Made by a program: the position numbers and the translations under genes
DNA from: Bin87 sp034420475
GTDB lineage: Bacteria; Chloroflexota; Dehalococcoidia; Lucifugimonadales; UBA3495
Direction of reading: 5' to 3'
Assembly (NCBI GenBank): GCA_034420475.1
Contig: DAOULH010000090.1
Coordinates: forward strand, 1-64,000
Length of the DNA stretch: 64,000 nucleotides
Shown here: in pieces, positions 51,256-61,587 of the stretch
Numbering within the stretch: the stretch's first letter is position 1
Layout: each line of letters opens with the position of its first letter
Notes under the pieces: generated by a model
Told to the model about the DNA's origin: nothing
What the model saw: only the letters and a program-made list of their open reading frames with translations
The model's database searches: none

Positions 51256-51636
51256 ATGCACCACTGGAACGTCGGCGGCGATATCTACATCGGATGGCCC
51301 GACCACGGCGCCGAAGAACGGCGCTATACCATTGTGGATGTCGACCTGTTCGGCAAGGTGTTCCGCGCCCGGGTGACCGACGGCCAGCGCCAGGGCGGGT
51401 TCATGGTGATCTTCGACTGCCCCAACATCGTGCTGGAGCAGTTGGCCGAGCAGGCATCCCACGCCCTGGGGTTTCGCGTGATCGTGTCGAGCCTGCGCAC
51501 CAGCATCGAGGGCAACGTCGTGCGCAGTTTCGACTACGAATGGTACCCCACCCCGGAATACGAGGAGCGGCCCCACGCGCTGGCGACCACCCTGGCCAGC
51601 CTGTACAACGAGATCGCGCCGGGCCAGGCCGGCTAG
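51256..51636 (+). CDS. Hypothetical protein
   Basis: A 126-residue protein not recognised as a family. It begins MHHWNVGGDIYIGWPDHG and has a strand-rich pattern (RYTIVDVDLFGKVFRARVTD, GFRVIVSSLRTSIEGNVVRS), suggesting a small alpha/beta cytoplasmic domain. A start at 51256 is preferred over 51211. Its stop is 4 bp past the start of the convergent CoxE gene end, so the two overlap slightly. Confidence 0.55.
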   Translation: MHHWNVGGDIYIGWPDHGAEERRYTIVDVDLFGKVFRARVTDGQRQGGFMVIFDCPNIVLEQLAEQASHALGFRVIVSSLRTSIEGNVVRSFDYEWYPTPEYEERPHALATTLASLYNEIAPGQAG

Positions 51637-53024
51637 CCGCCTCCGCCCGGTATGTTCGGGTGGCCCCACAGCGGATGCCGGAAGGTCGGCGCCAGCGCCG
51701 GGTTGAGTTCGCGCCTGGAACGGGCAGCCGCGCCGCCATCGTGAGCGGTACTTGCGTCCGCGCCGATCTCCTCGGCGTCATGTGAAGCTGACCGCCGTCG
51801 TGCCGTCGGGGGCGCGCGGTGCGCCGTCAGCCGGTTCAGGTGCAGCGCCAGTTCCTGGAGGCTGTGGAGGTTGTGCGCCGGCAGAAAGTCGTCGATGTAC
51901 GGCATCGCGGCCTGCATCCCCCGGGTCAGCGGCTCGTAGCCCGGCGATCCGAGGAGTGGGTTCAGCCAGATGAGGCGGTGACAACTGCGCTGCAGCCGCG
52001 CCATTTCGCGGGACAACAGGTTGGGGTCGCCCCGGTCCCACCCGTCGGATATGACCAGGACCACCGCGCCGCCGCGCAGGACGCGCCGCGCCCAGCGGTA
52101 GTTGAAGGCCTTGATCGCCTCGCCGATGCGGGTGCCGCCGGCCCAGTCGGGCACCGCCCGGGCCACCTCCGACACCGCGCGGTCGACACCGCGGTGCTCC
52201 AGGTGGCGGGTGATGCGGGTCAAGCGCGTGGCGAACAGGAACGCCTCCAACTGCTGCCCGCTGACGGCGACGGTGTGCACAAAGTGCAGCAGCATACGGG
52301 TGTAACGCTCCATGGAACCGCTGACGTCGCAGATCAGCACCAGGGGGCGAGGCTTGGTTTTGCGCCGGCGGTGGGCGATGTCCAGCATCTCGCCGCCGTA
52401 GGACAGGCTCCTGCGCATGGTGCGTCTCAGGTCCACGTCCCGCCCGTCGCCCCAGGTGAGCCGGCGGGTGCGGCGGCTGCCCAGGTCCCACTGCAATTCG
52501 GCCATCAGGACGCGCGCGGCTGCGACTTCGGCCGGCGTGTAGTCGGCGAAATCGCGCTGCCGCAGCACCTCCCGGGCGCTGAATGACCGCTGGAGGTCCA
52601 CCACGGGCTGCCGGTCGCCGGCGTCATCGGGGTCGTCGTTGCCCGGCGGGCCGTCGGACGTATCCTCGCGGTGGGGCATGACCCGGGGCGTGCGGTAGCG
52701 GCGTTCCTCGCCCATGGAGCGCAGGTCGCGCATACTGCGTCCGTGGGCTGGCCGCCGCCAGAACACCTGAAACGCCTCGTCGAAAAGCTCCAGATCGCTG
52801 CGCCGGTGCACCAGCAGCGCCCGCGCCGCCAGCCGGAAGTCGTTGCGGTTCCCCCCGATGGGAACGAACTCGGTGGCGCGCACCAGGTCCAGCATGTTGC
52901 CGGAACCCACGTCCAGCCCCAGGCGGCGGAGCACCTCGCCGAACATCAGGAGGTTGGACAGGATCGTCCCGTCGCCAGCGTCGGCCGGCGCGGTATGCAG
53001 GTTGACGCTGGCGCCGGTGGTCAT
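51633..53024 (-). CDS. CoxE-like von Willebrand A domain protein
   Basis: A 463-residue protein with a VWA domain in its middle: the MIDAS motif is ICDVSGSMERYTRM, with GGTRIGEAI and ISDGWDRGDPN completing the metal site. The N-terminal 200 residues are the CoxE-type region. CoxE works with the MoxR ATPase CoxD to load or activate molybdenum-copper CO dehydrogenases and related molybdo-enzymes. No moxR/coxD gene is adjacent here, but two moeA genes lie 3-6 kb upstream on the same strand. The C-terminus is low-complexity. Confidence 0.88.
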   Translation of the reverse strand: MTTGASVNLHTAPADAGDGTILSNLLMFGEVLRRLGLDVGSGNMLDLVRATEFVPIGGNRNDFRLAARALLVHRRSDLELFDEAFQVFWRRPAHGRSMRDLRSMGEERRYRTPRVMPHREDTSDGPPGNDDPDDAGDRQPVVDLQRSFSAREVLRQRDFADYTPAEVAAARVLMAELQWDLGSRRTRRLTWGDGRDVDLRRTMRRSLSYGGEMLDIAHRRRKTKPRPLVLICDVSGSMERYTRMLLHFVHTVAVSGQQLEAFLFATRLTRITRHLEHRGVDRAVSEVARAVPDWAGGTRIGEAIKAFNYRWARRVLRGGAVVLVISDGWDRGDPNLLSREMARLQRSCHRLIWLNPLLGSPGYEPLTRGMQAAMPYIDDFLPAHNLHSLQELALHLNRLTAHRAPPTARRRSASHDAEEIGADASTAHDGGAAARSRRELNPALAPTFRHPLWGHPNIPGGGG

Positions 53025-53374
53025 GCACCGGTAACCGGGGAGGCCTCGGTACGGTCAACGTTTTGTATCGTAGTCTGGGGAAGATTGTCTCGCCAACTGG
53101 CACCGTAACAAATTTCCGTGGGGGTCAGCACTTCATAGTCGCCCCAGAAATAGCGGGCGTGGGTCTGTTTGATGGATTCCACGGATGCGCCACCCAGGAC
53201 GACGTACTCCATGCGGACCGGCTTGCCTGCCTTCAGGCAGGCGTTGAGCTCGTCCAACTGGTCAATATCCAGCTTGTAGAGGCGCTCTTCAGCATCATCA
53301 ATGTTTTCGTACACCGTGATCCTGGTAGGAACTTTACCGTGCCGGTCGTGCTCAACCAGAAAATTCAGGCTCAT
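53021..53374 (-). CDS. Small protein downstream of the RelA/SpoT-domain gene
   Basis: A 117-residue protein not recognised as a family (MSLNFLVEHDRHGKVPTRIT, YKLDIDQLDELNACLKAGKP). RBS AGGAGG before the ATG. It sits 30 bp after the RelA/SpoT-domain gene and overlaps the CoxE start by 4 bp. If the RelA/SpoT protein is a toxic small alarmone synthetase, this is the natural antitoxin candidate; that is inference from position and size. Confidence 0.5.
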   Translation of the reverse strand: MSLNFLVEHDRHGKVPTRITVYENIDDAEERLYKLDIDQLDELNACLKAGKPVRMEYVVLGGASVESIKQTHARYFWGDYEVLTPTEICYGASWRDNLPQTTIQNVDRTEASPVTGA

Positions 53375-53404
53375 CTTTATCCTCCTGCTTCTGGCCAGTC
53401 CCGG

Positions 53405-54043
53405 TTACCCGGAATGGGCCGATATTATCACATCCCTCGCTTGGTCGATGTCAGTTTCGGGCAATTCAGTACCTTCCAAATCACACCGCCAGGCTAGTTC
53501 CGACAAGTCTTGCAACGCACGGTTGACTTCCTGCATACCGCCGCCGTACTTGACGGAAATATCGTACCCCGCCGCCAACTCGGAAACCATCTGCCAGAGG
53601 TGCTGGTTGCGCGTCTGTACCTGGATTTCCATAAGCTGGCCCCGATAGCGAATGTCGAAGTGGACCGCTCGATATCCGAACTTGGGGCTGTCGCTTTTGT
53701 CGTCAACTTGCTGGACATCGTAGGTTGCCGGTAACCGGGCCACCACAGCCTGCTGCTCAGCCCTGCCGGATACGATGATGCGGCAGCCAGCCAAGTCGGT
53801 CACCCGAGACAAAGTCAGATCAGGACGCCGCTCCATCTTTGCAGCCACCGTTTCAACTCGCTTGGTGCGGGAACCTACTTCGGCATTCGGAAACAAGGCT
53901 CGCAACTCCGTCTCCAGATCGAACCTGAGCCGGTTTAGCACCCTTCTGTAACTGCCGTATCTCCTCCGGTCTGCACCAGTAGTGCCTCGCCGCAGCCGTT
54001 CGCCAAGTGCGTCAATTTCGTCGTCCGTGAAGTGCGTGGTCAT
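53405..54043 (-). CDS. RelA/SpoT-domain protein (small alarmone synthetase-like)
   Basis: A 212-residue protein with the nucleotidyltransferase core of RelA/SpoT: the metal-binding Asp in SRVTDLAGCRIIV, then SPKFGYRAVHFDI and EIQVQTRNQHLWQMVSEL. No HD hydrolase or TGS domain, so it is a stand-alone synthetase-type protein (SAS) that could make (p)ppGpp or modify tRNA 3' ends. Many stand-alone members next to a small partner gene are toxins (toxSAS). Its 117-residue neighbour fits that arrangement. Confidence 0.8.
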   Translation of the reverse strand: MTTHFTDDEIDALGERLRRGTTGADRRRYGSYRRVLNRLRFDLETELRALFPNAEVGSRTKRVETVAAKMERRPDLTLSRVTDLAGCRIIVSGRAEQQAVVARLPATYDVQQVDDKSDSPKFGYRAVHFDIRYRGQLMEIQVQTRNQHLWQMVSELAAGYDISVKYGGGMQEVNRALQDLSELAWRCDLEGTELPETDIDQARDVIISAHSG

Positions 54044-54078
54044 TTCACTTCCTCCAGTCGTATATCGTCACAAACATG

Positions 54079-55410
54079 TCAAACTCGGTTGCTGCGGGGC
54101 GGCGTCTCACTGCCAAAGCTGCGGGGCAGCAGCGCCGCGGCGACCACTGCCAGGGCGGTCATTGCGCCCACGGCCAGCACCCCGGTGACCAGGGAGCCGG
54201 TCATCTGGGCCAGCGCCCCGGCGATCACCGGTCCCGCGCCGAAGCCCACCGCGCCGAAGGTCTGCACCAACCCCGACAGCACCGACACCTCCCGCGTCCG
54301 GATGTTCCTGAACTCGAAGGGCAGTATCTCCATGGCCGGGACGAACACCCAGGCAATCCCCAACCCGGTCAGGGCCAACGCGGCAATCACCACGTTGCCG
54401 GCCAGCACCGCGACTAACGTGGCGGCCAGGTTCAGCGCGGCCGGCAGCAGCACCAGCAGCCGACGGTTGGTAATGTGATTGAAAATCCAGCTTCCCGCCA
54501 ATGCCCCCGGTATCAGGACGTAATACAGGAACCCAAACAGCACGCTGCCGGATGTGATGGCGATGCCCCGGTGTTCCTCCAGGATCGTGGGCAGGAAGGT
54601 CAGCACCGTCGTCCAGGACGCCGACAGCCACAGCATGACCATTCCCAGCAGCCAGGCGTGGGGATAGGAAACCAAGGAGCGCACCAGGGGCGGCCGTGCG
54701 GTCGGGTCCTCATGGGGATCGGTATCCGTTGGGGCGTCCGGGTCCGGCACGGTTGCGACCGCATCCTCCGGGCCCTGGGCCGGCTCCCTGGCTCCCCAGG
54801 TCAGCGCCGCCCACACCAGCAGGTGCGCAGCCATGATGGCGCCCTGGACGAAGTAAGCCAGTCGCCAGCTGTCCAGCACCACGATGATGATCGGCCCGAA
54901 GGTGAGTGCTGCGGCCATGAAGGTGGAGTGCATGGACAGGCCGATGGACGACACCTGGGAGTATTGACGGGGAGCGGCCCACCAGCGCAGCAGCAGCGGC
55001 CGCGCCGGCGCCATGGACGCATGGACCAGCACCGTCAGGAACCGCGACGCCAGCAGGGTCCAGAACCCCATGGCCAGGCCCTGGCTGAACAGGCAGGGCG
55101 CCATGAGCGCCAATGCGGCCAGCACCCGGCGGTTGGGATTGAATCGGGCGAACAGCAGGCTGAAGGGCACCAGCAGCACCGCCGGCGTGCCCCACCAGAC
55201 GGCTTGCAGAATGCCTATCTCCAGGTAGCTGAGATCCAGGTCCGCCTGCACAAAGGGAAGGAACAATCCGAGTCCGTAGGACGACAGCACCACCGTGCTC
55301 TGGTGGGTCCGGTTCAGCAGCAGAACCGACCAGGCCCGGAGGGACGTCGTAGCTTCGGAACCCGCCGGCTCCGGCTCGGATCGTCCTCTGCCTGCTTCCC
55401 CGGCGGCCAA
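54079..55410 (-). CDS. MFS transporter
   Basis: A 443-residue 12-helix major-facilitator protein; the helix 2-3 loop FARFNPNRRVLAAL is degenerate relative to GxLaDrxGrr. A charged acidic central loop (about residues 210-245, DPDAPTDTDPHEDPT) separates the two halves. The substrate cannot be read. It is 2 bp from the TPR gene and so is part of the moeA-TPR-MFS transcript. Confidence 0.82.
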   Translation of the reverse strand: MAAGEAGRGRSEPEPAGSEATTSLRAWSVLLLNRTHQSTVVLSSYGLGLFLPFVQADLDLSYLEIGILQAVWWGTPAVLLVPFSLLFARFNPNRRVLAALALMAPCLFSQGLAMGFWTLLASRFLTVLVHASMAPARPLLLRWWAAPRQYSQVSSIGLSMHSTFMAAALTFGPIIIVVLDSWRLAYFVQGAIMAAHLLVWAALTWGAREPAQGPEDAVATVPDPDAPTDTDPHEDPTARPPLVRSLVSYPHAWLLGMVMLWLSASWTTVLTFLPTILEEHRGIAITSGSVLFGFLYYVLIPGALAGSWIFNHITNRRLLVLLPAALNLAATLVAVLAGNVVIAALALTGLGIAWVFVPAMEILPFEFRNIRTREVSVLSGLVQTFGAVGFGAGPVIAGALAQMTGSLVTGVLAVGAMTALAVVAAALLPRSFGSETPPRSNRV

Positions 55411-55412
55411 GG

Positions 55413-55940
55413 TCAGGTCGTATCCGCGCCGGCGTCGCGCATGGCCCGCGCCAGGTTGCGGACGCTGGCCTCCGTGGACGGGTGCTGGCGGCCCAGGGTC
55501 TCGGCGCGGTCGCCGGCGTTGCGCAGGTGCAGCGTGGCCGCTTCGTCGTAGCGACCCACCGCGTGCAGCGCGTTGGCCAGGCTGCCCCGGCTGCGCAGGG
55601 TATCAGGATGGTTCTCGCCCAGAGCGGCGCGGCGCGCCCCGAACAGCGCGGCGAACATCTCGATGGCCACGTCGGTATGCCCGGCGGCGTAGTGGCAATT
55701 GGCCAGGCTGCTCCGGTAGCGCAGCGTTTCGAGGTGATCCGGCCCGTGCACCCGCACGCTGCCCTCCGCGGCCCGGTCAAACCGGCGCAGCGCCTCATCG
55801 AACCGACGGGCGGCGCGATAGGCGTGGGCCAGCCGATGCTGGGCGCGCAGGGTATCCGGGTGGTCGTCGCCCTTGGCTTCGATTTGGGCGTCCAGTTCGG
55901 CAGACCGGCGGGCTATGCGCTGGTCATAAGGGTTGGTCAT
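55413..55940 (-). CDS. Tetratricopeptide-repeat protein
   Basis: A 175-residue protein of about four kinesin-light-chain-type TPRs, each with a HPDTL or HLETL helix start (GDDHPDTLRAQHRLAHAYRA; GENHPDTLRSRGSLANALHA). Such repeats form protein-binding scaffolds. No signal peptide or enzymatic domain is seen. It overlaps the MoeA-type gene stop by 4 bp (ATGA), so translational coupling is likely. Confidence 0.85.
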   Translation of the reverse strand: MTNPYDQRIARRSAELDAQIEAKGDDHPDTLRAQHRLAHAYRAARRFDEALRRFDRAAEGSVRVHGPDHLETLRYRSSLANCHYAAGHTDVAIEMFAALFGARRAALGENHPDTLRSRGSLANALHAVGRYDEAATLHLRNAGDRAETLGRQHPSTEASVRNLARAMRDAGADTT

Positions 55941-57895
55941 GGCAAAATCGCTCGCAGTTCGCCCATGCGTGAAACATCGTAGCCGCCCAGGGCATCGACG
56001 GCCTGCCGGAAATCGGAAGCGTTGAGCAGATCCAGCAGCGGCCGCAGGTGACCGCTTTCGTAATGCTCAGCAGGGATGACCAGATCATACTCCTCATTCA
56101 GCAGGGGCACGAATTCCAGATCCAGGGCGCGGGCCGCCGACAGGACTCCCAACCCGGCATCAGCCGACCCGCCCGACACCGCCGCCGCCACGGCCAGATG
56201 GCTGTATTCCTCGCGCTGGTATCCGACGATGGCGCCGGGATCCGCTCCCATCTGCTGGAGCCGGTAGTCCAGCAGCACGCGGGTGCCCGATCCCCGCTGG
56301 CGGTTGACAAACCTGACCTCCGGTCGCAACAGGTCTTCAAGGCTCGCGATGTGCAGGGGGTTCCCAGGCGCGGTCATCAGTCCCTGGGTCCGCCCCACCA
56401 GGCGAACGATGGCGACGGACGTATCCGGCAGGTAGCGGCGGACGTAGGACGTGTTGTACTTGCCGGTCTCGGTGTCCAGCAGATGGCAGCCGGAGACGTG
56501 GGCTTCGCCGCGGCGCAGCGCCAGCAACCCGCCCAGGCTGCCCACGTGGGCCGACGCCAGGTTCACCGAGGGACGCCCGCGCCGCAGGAAGCTGCGCATG
56601 AGGTCCAACGCCAGGTCGTGGCTGCCGATGGCGACGATGGTGTTCTCCACCTCCTCCAACGGGCGCAGCAGTTCCACCTCCACCTCGGCGCCGGCGTCCA
56701 TTCCCTCGGTGTGCCTGGGTATCCGCACGATCCCGTCGGCGCGGACCAGGGACATGACCACGCCGGCGCCCCGCTGCACCGGGGTCGCGATCATCTTGCT
56801 CCCCACCCGTCCCACCGCGACGCGCAGGAACTCGTCCTCGCCGGTGGGTGATACCACCTTGCGGGTGATGCTCGCGCGGATCCGGCGGCGCGCGGGCATA
56901 GACGACCCCAGCAGCCGTTCCAGCAATGGCATCAACAGCAGTTCCGCGGTCAGGGCCGCCGACACGGGGTAGCCGGGCAGCCCCATGACCGGCTTGCCCG
57001 CCGCTACCCCCAGCGCCACCGGATGGCCGGGCCGGACGGCGATGCCGTGCACTTGCAGCGTTCCCAGCGATTCGATAACCGAGGCGGTGTAGTCGGCGTC
57101 GCCGGCGGAAGAACCGGCGTTGATCGCCACCACATCCGAGGCTGCCAGGCCCGCGGCAACCGCTTCACGGATGGCGTCAGAGTCGTCCGGCGCCGGGTCG
57201 CACACCACAGGCTCGCCACCCCATTGACGGACCAGGGCGGCCAGGATCAGCGAGTTGAACTCCGGTATGTCGCCGGGTTTTCTCGCCGCGCCGATGGGCG
57301 CCAGTTCGTCGCCGGTGGGAATTATCGTAACCCGGGGACGGCGGCGCACCGGAACCGTGGTGAGGCCGGCGGCGGCGCAGGCTCCCAGGTCGGCGGGGGT
57401 GATGCGATGGTTTTCCGGCAGCACCAACTCGGTGGCCACGATGTCTTCGCCCAGCGGACGGACGTGCTGCCAGGGCGCGACCGGATCAGACACTCGCACG
57501 GTGTTCGGGTCGGCGGGATCGCGCTGCACGTGCTCGATCATCACTACGGCGTCCATCCCCGCCGGCATGGGGTCGCCGGTGTCAACCCACACGGCCCGGC
57601 TGCCCACCGCCAAAGCCGTGGGTCGTGTCTCGGTGGCTCCGGCGGTGTCGGCCGCACGCACCGCAATGCCGTCCATGGCGGCGGCATCGTAGTGCGGCGA
57701 CGACGCAACGGCCCACACCGGCCCGGCAGTAATGCGGCCCACGATGTCGGCGGCGGTCAGCGGCGCATCCTCGCCGGGCATTGGGACCAGGGCGCCGGCC
57801 TCGTCCAGGGTGCCGAACCAGCGGGCCGTCGCATCTTCCAGCGGTATGTCCTGCAGGAAGTAGCGACGGTGGGATGTGTGATTGGCTTCCACCAT
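55937..57895 (-). CDS. moeA: MoeA fused to a periplasmic-binding-protein-like domain
   Basis: A 652-residue fusion. Residues 1-405 are a MoeA molybdotransferase (AAAMDGIAVRAADTAGATET, TGDPMPAGMDAVVMIEHV, INAGSSAGDADYTASVIESL, MGLPGYPVSAALTAELLL), the enzyme that inserts Mo or W into adenylated molybdopterin. Residues about 430-652 are a PBP-like domain (FVNRQRGSGTRVLLDYRLQQ), as found in archaeal and some bacterial MoeA fusions and thought to bind molybdate/tungstate. The ATG at 57895 was chosen; upstream open frame runs into a palindromic element. Confidence 0.92.
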   Translation of the reverse strand: MVEANHTSHRRYFLQDIPLEDATARWFGTLDEAGALVPMPGEDAPLTAADIVGRITAGPVWAVASSPHYDAAAMDGIAVRAADTAGATETRPTALAVGSRAVWVDTGDPMPAGMDAVVMIEHVQRDPADPNTVRVSDPVAPWQHVRPLGEDIVATELVLPENHRITPADLGACAAAGLTTVPVRRRPRVTIIPTGDELAPIGAARKPGDIPEFNSLILAALVRQWGGEPVVCDPAPDDSDAIREAVAAGLAASDVVAINAGSSAGDADYTASVIESLGTLQVHGIAVRPGHPVALGVAAGKPVMGLPGYPVSAALTAELLLMPLLERLLGSSMPARRRIRASITRKVVSPTGEDEFLRVAVGRVGSKMIATPVQRGAGVVMSLVRADGIVRIPRHTEGMDAGAEVEVELLRPLEEVENTIVAIGSHDLALDLMRSFLRRGRPSVNLASAHVGSLGGLLALRRGEAHVSGCHLLDTETGKYNTSYVRRYLPDTSVAIVRLVGRTQGLMTAPGNPLHIASLEDLLRPEVRFVNRQRGSGTRVLLDYRLQQMGADPGAIVGYQREEYSHLAVAAAVSGGSADAGLGVLSAARALDLEFVPLLNEEYDLVIPAEHYESGHLRPLLDLLNASDFRQAVDALGGYDVSRMGELRAILP

Positions 57896-57922
57896 AGCAA
57901 GTCTCGCACTGCTCCAGCGTTG

Positions 57923-58082
57923 GCAACTGTTCAGACTTGTGGGGAAAGTGTCAGTGCGAGCGCAGCGCGGCAATCTCGTTGGCGCAGGGGAGTCCTTTGA
58001 GGCAGGCTTAGCTGATACGGCGTCGAGATTGCCACGGCGCAAGCGCCTCGCAATGACAACTTCCTGAATTCTGAACAGTCAC
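57923..58082. repeat. Palindromic intergenic element, type B
   Basis: 160 bp between the two moeA genes. Outer arms GCAACTGTTCAGA (57923-57935) and TCTGAACAGTCAC (58070-58082). Inner core GTCAGTGCGAG...GCAATGAC. Its left side supplies an unused upstream open frame to the first moeA. Confidence 0.88.
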
Positions 58083-58231
58083 CAGAGTTGCCGTCACTGG
58101 TCCGAAGGCTTTTGACATTAGCGTGATGGTTAGGTACAAATATATTTGATGAACAGGGTTGGCTGTCGTTCCCCTGGCGTGATATTACAATGGTGCTGGG
58201 GCCTGCGTAGCGGGCGCCAGCCCTTGACGTT

Positions 58232-59473
58232 CTACAACTCCCGTACCTGGACCGGCTCGCCAGCATAGATGCCGCCGGCGTCCGCCGGAACCCTCACCAG
58301 GCCGTCCGCTTTGACCAAGGTGAAAATGAGCCCGCTCTTGCCCCACACCGGATGGGCTTGCGCCGACCCGCTGCCGCTCTCCACCAAGCGCACCGGCACG
58401 TAGTCTTCGCGCCCCGCAGCGGATGGGATGTCCTGCGCCAGCACCGCCGTCCGTTCGTTCAGAGGAGGCGGGTCGGCGCAGCCCATAAGGCGGTACACCG
58501 TCGGCCGCACCAGGAGACTGCTCACCACCATGGCCGACACCGGGTTGCCGGGCAGTCCGATGACCGGCTTGCCGTCGCACCGGCCCACGATGGCCGGCTT
58601 GCCGGGACGCAGCGCCAATCCGTGCACCAGAGGGCCGGGTTCGCCAAGCTCGGCTACGATGTCCACCGTCCGGTCGCGGGCGCTGACCGAACTGCCCGCC
58701 GACAGCACCAGCATGTCGGATTGAGCCAACCCCTGCCGCGCGGCGACCAGTTGCTCCTCGTAGTCGTCGCCCACCAATCCCAGGGGAAGCGCAGTTCCGC
58801 CGGCGGCGGTAACCTGCCCCGCGACGGTGTAGGTGTTGATGTCCCGCACCTGTCCGGGGCCGGGAGTGGCGCCGGGCGGAACCACCTCATCGCCCATGGA
58901 CAGGATGCCCACCCGGGGTCGTCGGGCCACTTTGATCCGCTCGATACCCAACGCGAGCAGCGCGCCGACGTCCTGGGGTCGGATCACGTGCCCGGCCGGC
59001 AGGACGGTTTCTGCCGCCCGCACGTCCTCGCCCGGCTGGGCAACGTTTTCGCCGGGAGCCACCGGCCGCATCACCTCGATGGTGTGGGCGTCGATGGCCT
59101 GGGTGTGCTCCACCATGACCACGGCATCGGCGTTTCCGGCCAGCATCCCGCCGGTGTAGGCTACCGCCGCCTCGCCGATGCCCAAGTCGATGTCGGGCGC
59201 GCATCCCATGGGCACCTCGCCCACCAGCGTGAACCAGGCCGGCAGTCCGTCGCTGGCTCCGTAGGTGTCCGCCGCGCGCACGCTGTAACCGTCCATGGTG
59301 GAGCGGGGAAAGGCGGGGAGGGACTCGGTCGCCCGAATCTCCGCGGCAACTACTCTCCTCAACGCCTGGGCGGTATCCACCACACACACCCCGGCGGCCG
59401 GTCGCTCCGGCAGCAGATCCAGGAGCAACGCCAACGCCTCCTCAGGAGGCAACACGTTGAAGAATTCCGGCAT
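58232..59473 (-). CDS. moeA: Molybdopterin molybdotransferase MoeA
   Basis: A 413-residue MoeA without the PBP-like extension: PRSTMDGYSVRAADTYGASD, YTGGMLAGNADAVVMVEHTQ, LSAGSSVSARDRTVDIVAEL and IGLPGNPVSAMVVSSLLV are diagnostic. The ATG at 59473 is preferred over 59521. Having two MoeA paralogues may allow one to handle Mo and the other W, or specialise by enzyme partner; this is inferred from archaeal cases. Confidence 0.92.
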   Translation of the reverse strand: MPEFFNVLPPEEALALLLDLLPERPAAGVCVVDTAQALRRVVAAEIRATESLPAFPRSTMDGYSVRAADTYGASDGLPAWFTLVGEVPMGCAPDIDLGIGEAAVAYTGGMLAGNADAVVMVEHTQAIDAHTIEVMRPVAPGENVAQPGEDVRAAETVLPAGHVIRPQDVGALLALGIERIKVARRPRVGILSMGDEVVPPGATPGPGQVRDINTYTVAGQVTAAGGTALPLGLVGDDYEEQLVAARQGLAQSDMLVLSAGSSVSARDRTVDIVAELGEPGPLVHGLALRPGKPAIVGRCDGKPVIGLPGNPVSAMVVSSLLVRPTVYRLMGCADPPPLNERTAVLAQDIPSAAGREDYVPVRLVESGSGSAQAHPVWGKSGLIFTLVKADGLVRVPADAGGIYAGEPVQVREL

Positions 59474-59508
59474 TGTGGATGCGATGCTAACTATCCGCGT
59501 TGGGATTG

Positions 59509-59769
59509 TCAAAATACCCACTGCCCTGAATCGTCAGCAGCAGCAACTGTCTTGAAGGTCAAGGGGTCGGTCAACTCCTGGACCAACTGGGTCAGACCAG
59601 CGTCGGTGTACTCCACGCGCCCAGCCTTGCCCTGGGGGAGTGCCCAGAGGTCCAGACAGGCTTGGGATACGTCGATACCGATGATTGTCGCGGTGGTTAT
59701 GATGTTTTTAGACTCCCCGTACCTTTGGTTTGGCGTGGCTTGCCATTCCCGGACTACCCTGCCTTGCAA
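59509..59769 (-). pseudogene. IS110-family transposase, N-terminal remnant
   Basis: About 80 residues from a DEDD transposase N-terminus: TATIIGIDVSQACLDLWALP with the first catalytic Asp, then VEYTDAGLTQLVQEL. The frame is disrupted after about residue 70, and no C-terminal Ser-containing domain follows. It is not a working transposase. Confidence 0.75.
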
Positions 59770-60039
59770 TACGGGGTCTGGTCCGACCGCCCCTCACAAC
59801 TGTTCGGGTTAGCCAAGGGTGAACGGCGCGGCGACCTTGCTGCTTCACGGCTTCGCACAGCGAGCCTCAGGATTAACGGTCTGCCGCGTCGTGGCTTCTC
59901 CAAGATACGAGGATTTGCAGGATGCCGGGATTATCAGGATTGGGACCGTTCCGTGAGGGAGGGCTTACAGTCCTGCCCAATCATATAGTTCCGTAAATCC
60001 CGCTGCTGACGATTTATGAAACCGTGTACGCGCGAGCCT

Positions 60040-60064
60040 GGATTCCGGCTTGCGCCGGAATGAC
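60040..60064. repeat. REP-type short hairpin
   Basis: GGATTCCGGCTTGCGCCGG-AATGAC-type palindrome (GTCATTCCGGCGCAAGCCGGAATCC in reverse). A type A outer-arm remnant (GTACGCGCGAG) lies just left of it. Confidence 0.7.
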
Positions 60065-60073
60065 GGGTGGGGG

Positions 60074-60105
60074 CGACGAGATTGCCGCGCTGCGCTCGCA
60101 ATGAC
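60074..60105. repeat. Half copy of the palindromic element core
   Basis: Right half only (CGACGAGATTGCCGCG...GCAATGAC), nine nt after a REP hairpin and 20 nt before the end of asnS. Confidence 0.75.
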
Positions 60106-60124
60106 AGGAAGAGCGGCGATGGGA

Positions 60125-61540
<1,416 letters not shown>

Positions 61541-61587
61541 GGCGGGCCTCCGGGGGTGGGGGTTAGCAGGACAATGGAGCTGGGAGT

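Larger units (their letters stand above)
59770..60124. other. Intergenic region with REP hairpin and half palindromic element
   Basis: No gene is supported. It holds a REP palindrome at 60040-60064 (GGATTCCGGC...GCCGGAATGAC) and directly after it a half core at 60074-60105 (CGACGAGATTGCC...GCAATGAC). Confidence 0.65.

Noticed and set aside
5976..58070. CRISPR array made of the recurrent palindromes
   Set aside because: Copies are far apart, lie in different gaps, vary in length and have no regular spacers or cas genes.
59662..59988. A plus-strand open frame over the IS110 remnant
   Set aside because: It is antisense to the transposase remnant and shows no recognisable motif.
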